From the NCBI GenBank assembly GCA_903894155.1, contig CAITPF010000388.1, positions 1 through 32,932 on the forward strand: a stretch of 32,932 bases of DNA. The letters run 5' to 3'. The DNA comes from an uncultured beta proteobacterium (GTDB lineage: Bacteria > Pseudomonadota > Gammaproteobacteria > Burkholderiales > Burkholderiaceae_B). The notes beneath the pieces were generated by a model, which saw only the letters and a list, made by a program, of their open reading frames with translations, made no database searches and was not told the origin of the DNA. Shown piece by piece: positions 7,258 to 15,420 of the stretch (position 1 is its first letter; each line of letters starts with the position of its first letter). Position numbers and translations under genes: made by a program.

Positions 7258-8607
7258 ATGACCGACATTACCCGTGAGCTTGGCGCTTTCATCGCCAACC
7301 TGAAGTTCGAGCAAATCCCCCCGGCGGCGCTCGACGTGATCCACATGGGCTTCGCCGACTGCGTCGGCGTCATGCTCGCAGGACGCGACGAGCCGCCGAC
7401 CCGGATCCTCACGCAGGTGCTGGCGCCTGTCGCCGGCACGTCCAATCTGGTGTTCGGGGACCGCACGGCTCCCGCACCCGATGCCGCCTGGATCAACGGC
7501 ACCGCCGCCCACGCACTCGACTTCGACGACGTGGCGCTGCGGGGCCACCCGAGCACCGTCCTGGTTCCGGCGATCATTGCCGAGGCCCAGGCGCTGGGTT
7601 CGAGCGGGAAGGACATGGTGACTGCCTACGCGGCCGGGTACGAGGTCTGGGCTGACCTGACCCGTCGCGATCCCGAGCACTATCACACCAAGGGCTGGCA
7701 TCCCACGGGGATCCTCGGCGCCGTCGCCGCGGCGGCTGCCTGTGCGTCGCTCAATAAGCTCGACGCCGAGCAATGCGCGCTCGCCATTTCGCTCGGTGCG
7801 TCGCAGAGCGCGGGCATCATGGCCAATTTCGGGACCATGACCAAGCCGTTCCATGCGGGTCGCTCTGCGCAATCCGGCGTCATTGCCGCCAGGCTGGTCA
7901 AGGCCGGGTTCACCTCGTCGCCTGACGCGCTGGAGCATCCCCAGGGCTTTCTGTCAGCGGTGTCGCCCGGCGGCCGCGCGGATGTCACGTTGCCGGTCGA
8001 GACGGGCAAGGTCTGGAAACTGCTCACGGCCAAGCTCTCGGTCAAGAAGTATCCGCTGTGCTTCTGCACCCACCGGTGCCTGGACGGGATGCTGGATCTG
8101 CTGGCCGAGCATCCGCTCAAGGCCGATGAGATCGAAAGCATCGCGACCATGACGAGCCGGCGCAACACCAAGGTGCTGCGCAACCACCAGCCGCAAACCG
8201 GCCTGGAGGCGAAGTTCAGCATGGAGTTCGCCATGGCTTCGTGCGTTGTCGCCGGGCGGGCCGGCCTGTCGGAACTCGTCGATGACTTCGTGCAGCGCAA
8301 GGATATTCAGGAGCTGATGCGCAAGGTCGTGGTGATTGCAGATGATGAAGAGGATCCGAATGCGCCGGGCTACTCGCCCTTTGATCTCGTGACGGTCGTA
8401 CTCAAGGACGGCCGCAAGATCGAAAGCCGGAAAATCGACACCGTTCGTGGCGGCCCTGCGTATCCCCTGAGTCGCGACCAGCTTTGGGCGAAGTTCGAAG
8501 ATTGCGCGAACGTCGGCCATGCCAATGCGATTGCACGCCCGCTCTTCGATACGATGATGTCGCTTGAAAAGGTCGGCAAGGTAAGCGAGGTTCCCGGTCT
8601 GGGATAA
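7258..8607 (+). CDS. MmgE/PrpD family protein
   Basis: The 449-residue product belongs to the MmgE/PrpD family, which includes 2-methylcitrate dehydratase and cis-aconitate decarboxylase. The N-terminal helical domain has the family stretch INGTAAHALDFDDV (about residues 79-92) followed by GHPSTVLVPA, then KGWHPTGILGA and the KPFHAGRSAQSGV segment around residue 200, and a smaller C-terminal lid domain with KKYPLCFCTH. Length is normal (~450). CAGGGG lies 7 nt before the ATG. Co-transcription with an HMGL-like lyase and divergence from a tricarboxylate transporter suggest dehydration or decarboxylation of a branched di- or tricarboxylate; this is inference. Confidence 0.88.
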   Translation: MTDITRELGAFIANLKFEQIPPAALDVIHMGFADCVGVMLAGRDEPPTRILTQVLAPVAGTSNLVFGDRTAPAPDAAWINGTAAHALDFDDVALRGHPSTVLVPAIIAEAQALGSSGKDMVTAYAAGYEVWADLTRRDPEHYHTKGWHPTGILGAVAAAAACASLNKLDAEQCALAISLGASQSAGIMANFGTMTKPFHAGRSAQSGVIAARLVKAGFTSSPDALEHPQGFLSAVSPGGRADVTLPVETGKVWKLLTAKLSVKKYPLCFCTHRCLDGMLDLLAEHPLKADEIESIATMTSRRNTKVLRNHQPQTGLEAKFSMEFAMASCVVAGRAGLSELVDDFVQRKDIQELMRKVVVIADDEEDPNAPGYSPFDLVTVVLKDGRKIESRKIDTVRGGPAYPLSRDQLWAKFEDCANVGHANAIARPLFDTMMSLEKVGKVSEVPGLG

Positions 8608-8643
8608 GCGATCGACTGCGCGGCACATCGCCGCAGCAAAGAC

Positions 8644-8678
8644 AACGGCCGCGCCAGTCAGACTGGTGCGGCCGTTTT
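8644..8678 (+). terminator. Rho-independent terminator of the HMGL-MmgE operon
   Basis: A near-perfect 15-bp GC-rich stem (8644-8658 with 8662-8676, one G-T pair, loop CAG) runs directly into TTTT (8675-8678), 36 bases after the MmgE stop. The other strand lacks a T-run, so it works in the plus direction. Confidence 0.9.
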
Positions 8679-8698
8679 ACTTGCGGGTACTTTGTCAG

Positions 8699-8742
8699 GC
8701 GGCTAAAAAAGCCTCGCAGGGATTGCCCTGCGTTTTAGCCGC
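8699..8742. terminator. Bidirectional terminator between convergent operons
   Basis: An inner 7-bp stem (CGCAGGG 8715-8721 with CCCTGCG 8726-8732, loop ATTG) is flanked by GCGGCTAAAA (8699-8708) and TTTTAGCCGC (8733-8742). On the minus strand the stem is followed by AGGC and TTTTTT, ending the dienelactone hydrolase transcript 13 bases after its stop. On the plus strand it is followed by TTTT. Confidence 0.8.
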
Positions 8743-8755
8743 TTGGGAAAAACAA

Positions 8756-9424
8756 TCAACCCAGGTGCTTGGCGAAGAACTCCAGCGTGCGCTCACGCGC
8801 CAGCTTTGCCGATTCGCCATGGTAGGAGCCGCGCTCGTCGCAGTTGAAACCGTGTCCGCCCGGATAAAAGTGGTGGATGCACTCGGGGTGGGCTGCCTCG
8901 ACGGCCTTGGCCTTTTCGAGCGGAATCGAAGCGTCGACTTCGCCCCACTGGAACATGACCGGGCACTTGGGCTTTTCGTCGATCAGCGAGGGGACCGCGC
9001 CACCGTAGTAGGGCACCGAGCAGGTAATGCCGGGCAGGCGGCTCGCGGCCACCCAGGCGATCACGCCGCCCCAGCAGTAGCCGACGATGCCAGCCTTGCC
9101 GGCGGATTTGCCGTATTCGAGCGCTGCTGCGACTTCCTTGAGCGCGTCATCCAGATCGATCTTCTTCATGATCTCGACGCCGGCAGCGATATCGGGCTGG
9201 GTGTAGCCGGTTTCATACTTGCGCTCGACGCGGTCGAAGAACGCAGGTGCGATCGCCAGGTAGCCGTCGGCGGCAAAACCGTCGGCGACGCCGCGGATGT
9301 GCTGGTTCGCGCCGAAGATCTCCGGAGCCACGACGATCAGGCCGCGCGGCTTGCCGGCGGGCTCTGCGACGTATGCGTCGAACTCGTGTCCGTCCGATGC
9401 TTTCAATTGAATAGTCTTACCCAC
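8756..9424 (-). CDS. Dienelactone hydrolase family protein
   Basis: A 222-residue alpha/beta hydrolase of the dienelactone hydrolase family (carboxymethylenebutenolidase-like). The catalytic triad is visible: Cys117 in GYCWGG, Asp164 in GEVDASIP and His191 in GGHGFNCD; Glu35 in PEIFG matches the residue that activates the Cys in this family. The start is GTG at 9424, with a GGGG stretch about 10 nt upstream. It lies 111 bases downstream of the Bug gene on the same strand and ends at the bidirectional terminator. Homologues open dienelactones in chloroaromatic degradation or act on other esters; the substrate here is not shown. Confidence 0.92.
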   Translation of the reverse strand: MGKTIQLKASDGHEFDAYVAEPAGKPRGLIVVAPEIFGANQHIRGVADGFAADGYLAIAPAFFDRVERKYETGYTQPDIAAGVEIMKKIDLDDALKEVAAALEYGKSAGKAGIVGYCWGGVIAWVAASRLPGITCSVPYYGGAVPSLIDEKPKCPVMFQWGEVDASIPLEKAKAVEAAHPECIHHFYPGGHGFNCDERGSYHGESAKLARERTLEFFAKHLG

Positions 9425-9535
9425 GTTGATGGTCCCCGATAGAGTTTGTGTTGAGAATTGCCGTCCGGCTCGGAATACGCCGTCAGCGAACTGCTGATTA
9501 TATGCAGATCGCTTGTCAGATCAATGCAATGCGCA

Positions 9536-10522
9536 CTAATTCTTCAAGTCGCCCGTCTTGCGGAAATAAGCTGTAAACCAGTCCAGTTCGCCCTTGATAT
9601 CGGCCGCGAGCTGCTTGCTGTCCTTGAAATCGAAGGGCAGGTAGTTGCGCTTGAGCATCGCCTGGAAATCGTCGCTTTTCACAATGGCGGTAAACGTCTG
9701 CTCCAGCTTGCGACTGACGTCCGGCGGCAGGCCCTTGGGCGCAAAGATGGCCATGCCGCTGTCAGGCGGGTTATCCCAGTCGCAGCCGATGTCCTTGAGC
9801 GTCGGGGTATCGGGGAAGTTCGGATCCCGGGTCTTCTCGAACACCACCAGTTGCCGGAAAACACCCTCGACCACGAGCGGGTTGTGCGAGCCCGATCCGG
9901 AGGTGAAATCCACGTGATTTCCCATCAGCATCGTGTTGGCCTCGGTGCCGCCCTTTGTCGGCACGTGCTTGAACTGCAATCCCTTGCACTGCATGAGCGC
10001 CACGACGCCCTGCTGCTGGGATCCCGTCGGCACGCCGCCGGCGCCCGCTGTGGCGTAGGACATGCCCGGGTGCTGCTTCGCATAGGCGATGAATTCGTCG
10101 ATGGTCTTCCAGGGGCTGTTGGCGTTGACGACGACCGAGCCGTTGTGGAAGTGGCTGTACTCAATGATGCCGGTGATGTTCGCCGGGTTGTAGGACACCT
10201 TCAGGAGCAGGGGGCGGATGGTCAGCGGCCCGGTCGAACCGACCAGCAGCGTGTAGCCATCCGGCTTTTTCGAGGCCAGCAGCCCTGCAGCCAGGGTTCC
10301 GCCGCCGCCGCCCTTGTTCTCGATCGCGATCGGCACGCCGAGGACCGCCTCGGCGGCCTTGGCCAGCGCCCGCGCGGTGATGTCAGTGGTCGCGCCTGCG
10401 CCATAGGCCACGTACATGGTGATGGGTTTGCTGGGATAGCCCTGGGCACCCGCGACGGCGGGCAGCATTGCTGCGATCGCCAGGATGCGTGCGGCGCGGC
10501 GCGTCGCAACGGATAATTTCAT
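9536..10522 (-). CDS. Bug-family (TctC-like) solute-binding protein
   Basis: A 328-residue periplasmic receptor. It has a signal peptide (residues 1-26, cleavage near AGA-QG), the family opening YPSKPITMYVAYGAGATTDI, then ENKGGGGG and KKPDGYTLL. It is a close paralogue of the receptor at 2802-3791: both share FKHVPTKGG, a GNHVDF/GGHVDF turn, GSGSH, and two mature-protein cysteines (MQCKGL and KDIGC). AGGAG lies 7 nt before the ATG. No tctA/tctB genes adjoin it, so it may feed a permease encoded elsewhere, possibly the TctAB pair at 3828-5817. It lies upstream of the dienelactone hydrolase, which may act on its ligand. Confidence 0.92.
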   Translation of the reverse strand: MKLSVATRRAARILAIAAMLPAVAGAQGYPSKPITMYVAYGAGATTDITARALAKAAEAVLGVPIAIENKGGGGGTLAAGLLASKKPDGYTLLVGSTGPLTIRPLLLKVSYNPANITGIIEYSHFHNGSVVVNANSPWKTIDEFIAYAKQHPGMSYATAGAGGVPTGSQQQGVVALMQCKGLQFKHVPTKGGTEANTMLMGNHVDFTSGSGSHNPLVVEGVFRQLVVFEKTRDPNFPDTPTLKDIGCDWDNPPDSGMAIFAPKGLPPDVSRKLEQTFTAIVKSDDFQAMLKRNYLPFDFKDSKQLAADIKGELDWFTAYFRKTGDLKN

Positions 10523-10576
10523 TCTGGTCTCCTCGTGGCGGCTCTTTTTCGGGCCGCTCTTTGTTTCTGGCGGGCT

Positions 10577-10969
10577 TCAGTTGGCGACGCAGCCGTCACC
10601 CTGGAAGCTCGAACTCATCACGACGCCGTTTTGCAGTGCAAACATGGTCGAGCAAAGGATCGGGGTCGCATAGGTGTATCCGGGTGCTCCGTAGCCGTAC
10701 GGATACCCGTAGAACCCGTTATATCCATAGCCGTAGCCGTAGCCGTAGCCCGTGTAGGTGTAGCCCGAGAAGCGGGTGAACGTCAGGTAGCGGTAGGGGG
10801 GGGATTCGGAGACGGCGCTCGGCGCGCCCCATCCGGCCACGAGCGATTGCTCGTTCTGGCCGACCCAGGTTTGCAGCATGGTTTGATAGCCTGCCGTGGT
10901 TGCGCAGCCGCCCAGCAGTGCCAGGCTGACCACCGCGGCAAGGGCGCACAGCAATCGGAAAATTCTCAT
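10577..10969 (-). CDS. Small Tyr/Gly-rich lipoprotein, function unknown
   Basis: A 130-residue predicted lipoprotein: the signal ends in LLGGC with lipidation at Cys22. The region around residues 29-50 (LQTWVGQNEQSLVAGWGAP) resembles a short motif common in small envelope lipoproteins. It is followed by a low-complexity YGYGYGYG stretch encoded by four tandem hexamers (TAGCCG on the plus strand, 10727-10750). Two further cysteines lie near the C-terminus. It starts divergently from the M20 peptidase gene. I do not recognise a function; an outer-membrane-anchored structural or surface role is only a guess. Confidence 0.75.
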   Translation of the reverse strand: MRIFRLLCALAAVVSLALLGGCATTAGYQTMLQTWVGQNEQSLVAGWGAPSAVSESPPYRYLTFTRFSGYTYTGYGYGYGYGYNGFYGYPYGYGAPGYTYATPILCSTMFALQNGVVMSSSFQGDGCVAN

Positions 10970-11005
10970 GTTGGATGCCTGCAGAGTTGCATGACGATGT
11001 CGACT

Positions 11006-11032
11006 GATCAGATTCTAGGTTAAAACCTGATC
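11006..11032. promoter_or_regulatory. Nested inverted repeat between divergent genes
   Basis: AGGTT-AA-AACCT (11017-11028) is enclosed by GATCAG (11006-11011) and CTGATC (11027-11032). It lies in the 159-bp gap between the divergent lipoprotein and M20 peptidase genes, a usual place for an operator. No regulator is adjacent. Weak inference. Confidence 0.3.
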
Positions 11033-11128
11033 CATTGCGCGCGTCGTCGCGGTGCACGACACGCCTGGTTGATCGGGATCATCGCACGGCAACGGCAACG
11101 CCGAAACCTACTCACTGGAGAACCACCC

Positions 11129-12517
11129 ATGAGTCGCCAGCAAGCTATCGACAACGCTGCCGTCTATTTCGACAGCGGTGAATTCCAGCGCATCCTCGCG
11201 CGGCGCGTCGCCTGCGCGAGCGAGAGCCAGGAACCCGATTCGGCCGGGGCGCTCGTCGCCTACCTTGCCGATGAAATGATTCCTGCGCTCGAGGCGCTCG
11301 GCTTCAGTTGCAGGACGCTGGCCAATCCCGTCAGGGGCGGTCCCTTCCTGATCGCCCATCGCGCGGAGCCGGACCCGGCCTTTACGCTGCTCAGTTACGG
11401 CCATGGGGACGTCGTGCGCGGCTACGCGTCGCAGTGGCTTGAGGGGCTATCGCCATGGCAGCTTCAGGTGCGGGGGGATAAGTGGTATGGGCGCGGCTCG
11501 GCCGACAACAAGGGGCAGCACACGATCAACCTGGGAGCACTCGCGCAAACCATCGCGGCGCGCGGCGGCAGGCTGGGCTACGACGTGAAATTCCTGATCG
11601 AGATGGGCGAGGAGATGGGTTCCCCGGGCCTGCGGGAGGTCTGTGCAGAGGAGCGCACCGCGCTCGCGGCGGACGTGCTGGTTGCCTCTGACGGGCCTCG
11701 CCTGTCGGCGACGCGCCCGACGCTCTTCCTCGGCTCGCGGGGCGCCTTCAATTTCGAGTTGCGCATCACGGCGCGCCAGGGCGGCCACCACTCTGGCAAT
11801 TGGGGCGGCTTACTGAGCAATCCGGGGGTTCGGCTGGCCAATGCGATCGCCTCCATGGTGAGCCCAACCGGGCGCATCCTCTTGCCCGGACTGTTGCCGC
11901 GTTCGTTGCCGGAAAACGTGCGACGCGCACTGGCCGGGATCGAAGTCGGCGGCGGGCCGGATGATCCCGCGATCGACCCGCAGTGGGGCGAGCCGGGGCT
12001 CACGCCGGCGGAGAAAGTGTTCGGCTGGAATACGTTTGAAGTCCTGGCCTTCAAGACCGGCAATCCGGATGCTCCCGTCAACGCGATTCCAGGCCAGGGG
12101 GTCGCCTACTGCCAGTTGCGGTATGTGGTCGACAGCGATCACGAGAACTTCGTATCCCACATGCGCGCGCATCTGGACGCGCACGGGTTCGCCGACGTGC
12201 AGATCATCCCCTCGCGCGAGATCGCCCCGGCGACCCGACTGGATCCCGACAACATCTGGGTGCATCGGGCAATCGAGTCCATTACGCGGACCACCGGCAA
12301 GCCGGTCGACCTGCTCCCCAACCTGGGCGGCACGCTGCCCAACGATGCGTTTTCTGACATTCTGGGTTTGCCGACCGTCTGGGTGCCGCACTCCTACGCC
12401 GCCTGTTCGCAGCATGCGCCCAACGAGCACCTGCTGGGTTCGGTCGCACGCGAGTCGCTGCAACTGATGGCGGGATTGTTCTGGGATCTGGGCGAGGTTG
12501 CGACGCCTTCGGCCTGA
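11129..12517 (+). CDS. M20 family metallopeptidase/deacylase (cytoplasmic)
   Basis: A 462-residue zinc hydrolase of the M20 (ArgE/DapE/carboxypeptidase G2) family, which removes acyl or amino-acid groups from amides. The metal and catalytic set is present: His92 and Asp94 in GHGDVV, bridging Asp126 in GRGSADNKG, the Glu161-Glu162 pair in MGEEMGS, Asp188 in ASDGP, and a C-terminal His in the segment CSQHAPNEHLL. A dimerisation domain lies between. There is no signal peptide. The start at 11129 follows TGGAG at 9 nt; the longer frame from 11069 is disfavoured. It appears to be monocistronic and converges on the membrane-protein gene, 13 bases away. Substrate unknown. Confidence 0.9.
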   Translation: MSRQQAIDNAAVYFDSGEFQRILARRVACASESQEPDSAGALVAYLADEMIPALEALGFSCRTLANPVRGGPFLIAHRAEPDPAFTLLSYGHGDVVRGYASQWLEGLSPWQLQVRGDKWYGRGSADNKGQHTINLGALAQTIAARGGRLGYDVKFLIEMGEEMGSPGLREVCAEERTALAADVLVASDGPRLSATRPTLFLGSRGAFNFELRITARQGGHHSGNWGGLLSNPGVRLANAIASMVSPTGRILLPGLLPRSLPENVRRALAGIEVGGGPDDPAIDPQWGEPGLTPAEKVFGWNTFEVLAFKTGNPDAPVNAIPGQGVAYCQLRYVVDSDHENFVSHMRAHLDAHGFADVQIIPSREIAPATRLDPDNIWVHRAIESITRTTGKPVDLLPNLGGTLPNDAFSDILGLPTVWVPHSYAACSQHAPNEHLLGSVARESLQLMAGLFWDLGEVATPSA

Positions 12518-12530
12518 GCCCCCGGGGCGG

Positions 12531-13736
12531 TCAGTGAAGCACGAGGCCGCGCCCGCAACAATGTGGCACCCTGAAGTAGACGGCGAACATGATGATCGCC
12601 GCCACGAGCGCCAGCAGGCGCCACAGCGCGCGCCGCGACATGGGCGACGCTGTCGGGCGATAGGCCCCATTGGCCTGGATGCCGAAGTAAAAAACTGTCA
12701 GCAGTGTGGCGTTGGTGTAGAGCCAGCGCCCGGAATCGGTCGTGACCAGATAGAGGGGCACCTGGCAACACAGGGCTAGCACGACGGCCCGCGCATTCGA
12801 CATCAGGACGGCACGCAGCGGTCCGCTCCAGAGTGCGTACGCGATCGGCACCATGGACCAGGCGATCCCGATGAGCAGCGATAGCCCGCCCCAGTCGCGG
12901 GCGAATTCCCACATGGCGTTGTTGAAGCCTTCCGTGACCGAGGATGCCAGCGACGCGATCGAGCCGTCTTCCCAGCGCGCGGTGTCCGTCGCGCTGATCC
13001 GCTGGGCAATCACATGAATTGTCTGCGCCGTCGCCTTGGGCTGGAGCAGCGCAAACCATGCCATCAGCGCAGCGCTCGGCAACAGGATCCCTGCGATTTG
13101 TGCGAGACGATAGGCGGGCCTGCCATGCATCGCCGGCAGCAACACCAGCACCAGCGGAAAGAAGAAAAACAGGCCTTCGTGCAGCAACGTAATCACGAGC
13201 AACGCGGCGCTGACGGCGAGTGCGCCGGGCATGGCCTGGCCGCGGGCACGGCGCAACGCCCAAAATGTCATCAGCGCGAGCAGCGCGATTTCCTTGCGAC
13301 CGCCGCCGGGTTGGTCGAGGATCGGAAACAGGAAGGTGCAGGGCGAGAACAGCAGTACGAAGTCAATCGCGCGCGGCCGCTCGCAGCGCATGAACAGCCA
13401 TGCAGACCCGAGATAAATGATGCCCAGGGCGGCGGCCCTGACGATGAACGCGACGGTTTCCGGCCGCAGCGAGGCGCGGTCTGCCACATTGAGGATGACG
13501 AAACCCCCGAACCCGCGCCTGATAAAGCCGGGCGCGTAGTTGATGAGCCAGTCGCCGACGCCGTAGGTATCGAAGCGCCCGACTGCGCTGCGGTTCCAGG
13601 CGATGACCAGGACCATGATAAAGACGCCGGCCAGAAGCGCCATCATGATGCGCCGGGCGTGCAGCCCTGGCTCTTCCAGCAGAAAGTTCTGGACGGCCAG
13701 GCGAAGCGGATGGGTGCTCAGGGAGAGGCTCCGCAA
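12531..13736 (-). CDS. Polytopic inner-membrane protein, unknown function
   Basis: An approximately 401-residue protein with about ten hydrophobic segments and few soluble loops. The stretch INYAPGFIRRGFGG (about residues 64-77) resembles an early-loop motif seen in uncharacterised GT-C-like or polysaccharide-polymerase-like membrane proteins, but I cannot assign a family with confidence. The start is uncertain: TTG at 13736 gives the full frame, while an ATG at 13646 would remove 30 residues and still keep the first membrane segment. No good ribosome site marks either. It begins 3 bases after the GST stop and is the last gene of the selB-flavoprotein-GST run. Confidence 0.75.
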   Translation of the reverse strand: MRSLSLSTHPLRLAVQNFLLEEPGLHARRIMMALLAGVFIMVLVIAWNRSAVGRFDTYGVGDWLINYAPGFIRRGFGGFVILNVADRASLRPETVAFIVRAAALGIIYLGSAWLFMRCERPRAIDFVLLFSPCTFLFPILDQPGGGRKEIALLALMTFWALRRARGQAMPGALAVSAALLVITLLHEGLFFFFPLVLVLLPAMHGRPAYRLAQIAGILLPSAALMAWFALLQPKATAQTIHVIAQRISATDTARWEDGSIASLASSVTEGFNNAMWEFARDWGGLSLLIGIAWSMVPIAYALWSGPLRAVLMSNARAVVLALCCQVPLYLVTTDSGRWLYTNATLLTVFYFGIQANGAYRPTASPMSRRALWRLLALVAAIIMFAVYFRVPHCCGRGLVLH

Positions 13737-13739
13737 AGG

Positions 13740-14402
13740 CTACAGGTACATCCGGCTTACTGTCTCATAGTCGGGGATGGTTTCGGTTTCCTCGAGTGCG
13801 TCGCTGATCCAGCGCGATACGGCCGGGTTGCGCACGATCGTGTCCCGATAGGCTTCACAGAGTGCGTCCAGCGACACGCCATAAGACCGAAAGCGCATGA
13901 TGACGGGCGCATACATTGCATCCGCGATGCTGAACTGGCCAAACAGGTAGGGCCCACCCGACCTGGCGAGGCAGGTCGCAAAGATCTCCTTCACGCGGTC
14001 GACCTCCGATCTCAGGACTTCCGAGGCCATCGAGTGGACGACCGCCAGCCGGATGTTCATCGACATCTGCGCCCGAATCGTGGAGAAGCCGCTATGCATT
14101 TCCGCCGACACGCTGCGCGCAAGCGCGCGGGCCGCAGGATCCGCCGGGTACAGTCCGAGTGCGGGATGGCGCTCGTGCAGGGTTTCGGCAATTGCCAGGG
14201 AATCCCACACGGTGGTCGCATCGCAGATCAGGCACGGCACTTTGCCGGTCGGCGAGACCTTGCGGATTTGCGCCTGCCACGCCGGGGTATAGAGCGGGAT
14301 GCGGACTTCCTCGAACGGAATCCCGAAATGGGTCATCAGCACCCAGGGCCGCATGCTCCATGAAGAATAATTCTTGTTGCCGATGACAAGTTGGTAGGCC
14401 AT
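13740..14402 (-). CDS. Glutathione S-transferase family protein
   Basis: A 220-residue GST. The thioredoxin-like N-terminal domain begins with NKNYSSWSMRPW (9-20), holding the Ser candidates for thiol activation, and includes SPTGKVPCLI with the cis-Pro before the fourth strand. The helical C-terminal half contains FGQFSIADAMYAPV, the usual N-capping box region. The ATG at 14402 has AGAAGG about 8 nt upstream. It lies 82 bases after the flavoprotein gene, probably in the same transcript as selB. Likely a cytoplasmic detoxification or redox enzyme; substrate unknown. Confidence 0.92.
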   Translation of the reverse strand: MAYQLVIGNKNYSSWSMRPWVLMTHFGIPFEEVRIPLYTPAWQAQIRKVSPTGKVPCLICDATTVWDSLAIAETLHERHPALGLYPADPAARALARSVSAEMHSGFSTIRAQMSMNIRLAVVHSMASEVLRSEVDRVKEIFATCLARSGGPYLFGQFSIADAMYAPVIMRFRSYGVSLDALCEAYRDTIVRNPAVSRWISDALEETETIPDYETVSRMYL

Positions 14403-14484
14403 GGATGTGCGAGCCTTCTGGGTTGGATCACGGGGGCGCCCGCCGGGTCGGGGCGCTGGCTAAGTCCGTGGCAATCTTACCGCG

Positions 14485-15399
14485 TCACGCATTGGCGCGG
14501 GCTCTTGCGACCGCAGCCTGTGCCGCCGCCTCGCCGTCAGCGATGGCGTTTTCAAGCATGCCGCCGTAGCCTGCGCGAACGGCGCCCGCCGCGTAGAGAC
14601 CTGGGATGGCAGTTTGCAGCGACGCGTCGACGACGATCAGGCCGCTGGAGGCGTCCTTCACGGATTCCGGGGCAAAGCCGCTTGTCGGCTCAAGGCCGAT
14701 ATAGGCAAAGATGCCGGTGCATGCGATTTCCATGGTGGAGCGATCGTTGCAGTTGACGACATCGACGTGGTCCACGCCTTTGTCGCCCCGGATCGCGGTG
14801 ACTTCGTAGGGACTTAACTCGGTGATGTTCGGGCAGGCCCGAACCGCGTCGATGAGGTGCGCGCGCGCGGTCAGCTCCTTGCCGTGATGCAGCAGGTGGA
14901 CCTGGCGGCAGAACTGCGCAAGGACCAGCGCTTCCTGGAGGGCCGAGTCGCCTGCGCCCGCCACCACGACGTCGGCACCCTGGTACATCGGGCCGTCGCA
15001 GTCAGCGCAGCTCGCCACGCCCCGGTACTCGAATTCCGCTTCCCCCGGCACGCCGAGTTTCCGAAGTTTCGCGCCGGAGGCAATGATCACGGCCGCGGCA
15101 TTGTGGCTGCCCTGGTCGGTCGACACGATCAGGCGCCCGCCTGCGGCGTCGATGCCGGTCACGCATTCGGACAGCATCTCGACACCGGCCTCGCTGGCCT
15201 CGAGCATCAGGTTGGACGCGAGATCCGTTCCGGAGCCTTCGATGGCGCCGTCGAGTTCGTTGATGTTGATCACGAGCCCGCCAAACATTTGCTCCTCGAT
15301 GCAGGCGACGCTGGCGCCCAGTTGTCGGGCCTGTTTGGCTGCGGACAGGCCGGCGACGCCCTGGCCGATCACGATGACATCAAAGTGTTGTGCTGACAT
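14485..15399 (-). CDS. Thioredoxin-reductase-like FAD/NAD(P)H oxidoreductase
   Basis: A 304-residue class II pyridine-nucleotide disulfide reductase. It has the FAD-binding VIVIGQGVAGLSAA (8-21), the redox-active CADC (131-134; CATC in classical TrxB), the NAD(P)H-binding VVVAGAGDSALQEA (145-158) and the C-terminal FAD motif in LYAAGAV. It is slightly shorter than E. coli TrxB (~320). GGGA precedes the ATG, which lies 21 bases after the selB stop, so the two are probably co-transcribed. The pairing suggests a role in supplying reducing power to a selenium or selenoprotein pathway, but this is inference from position only. An electron partner (thioredoxin or peroxiredoxin) is not in the window. 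Confidence 0.9.
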   Translation of the reverse strand: MSAQHFDVIVIGQGVAGLSAAKQARQLGASVACIEEQMFGGLVININELDGAIEGSGTDLASNLMLEASEAGVEMLSECVTGIDAAGGRLIVSTDQGSHNAAAVIIASGAKLRKLGVPGEAEFEYRGVASCADCDGPMYQGADVVVAGAGDSALQEALVLAQFCRQVHLLHHGKELTARAHLIDAVRACPNITELSPYEVTAIRGDKGVDHVDVVNCNDRSTMEIACTGIFAYIGLEPTSGFAPESVKDASSGLIVVDASLQTAIPGLYAAGAVRAGYGGMLENAIADGEAAAQAAVARARANA

Positions 15400-15420
15400 A
15401 TCAATCCCGCTGGTTGTTCG

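Noticed and set aside
6412-7938. A 508-codon minus-strand frame over the HMGL-like and MmgE genes
   Set aside because: Antisense to two genes with visible active-site motifs and a shared terminator; no domain visible.
13014-14363. A 449-codon plus-strand frame opposite the membrane protein and GST genes
   Set aside because: Composition-driven antisense frame with no motif; both minus-strand genes have clear family or membrane signals.
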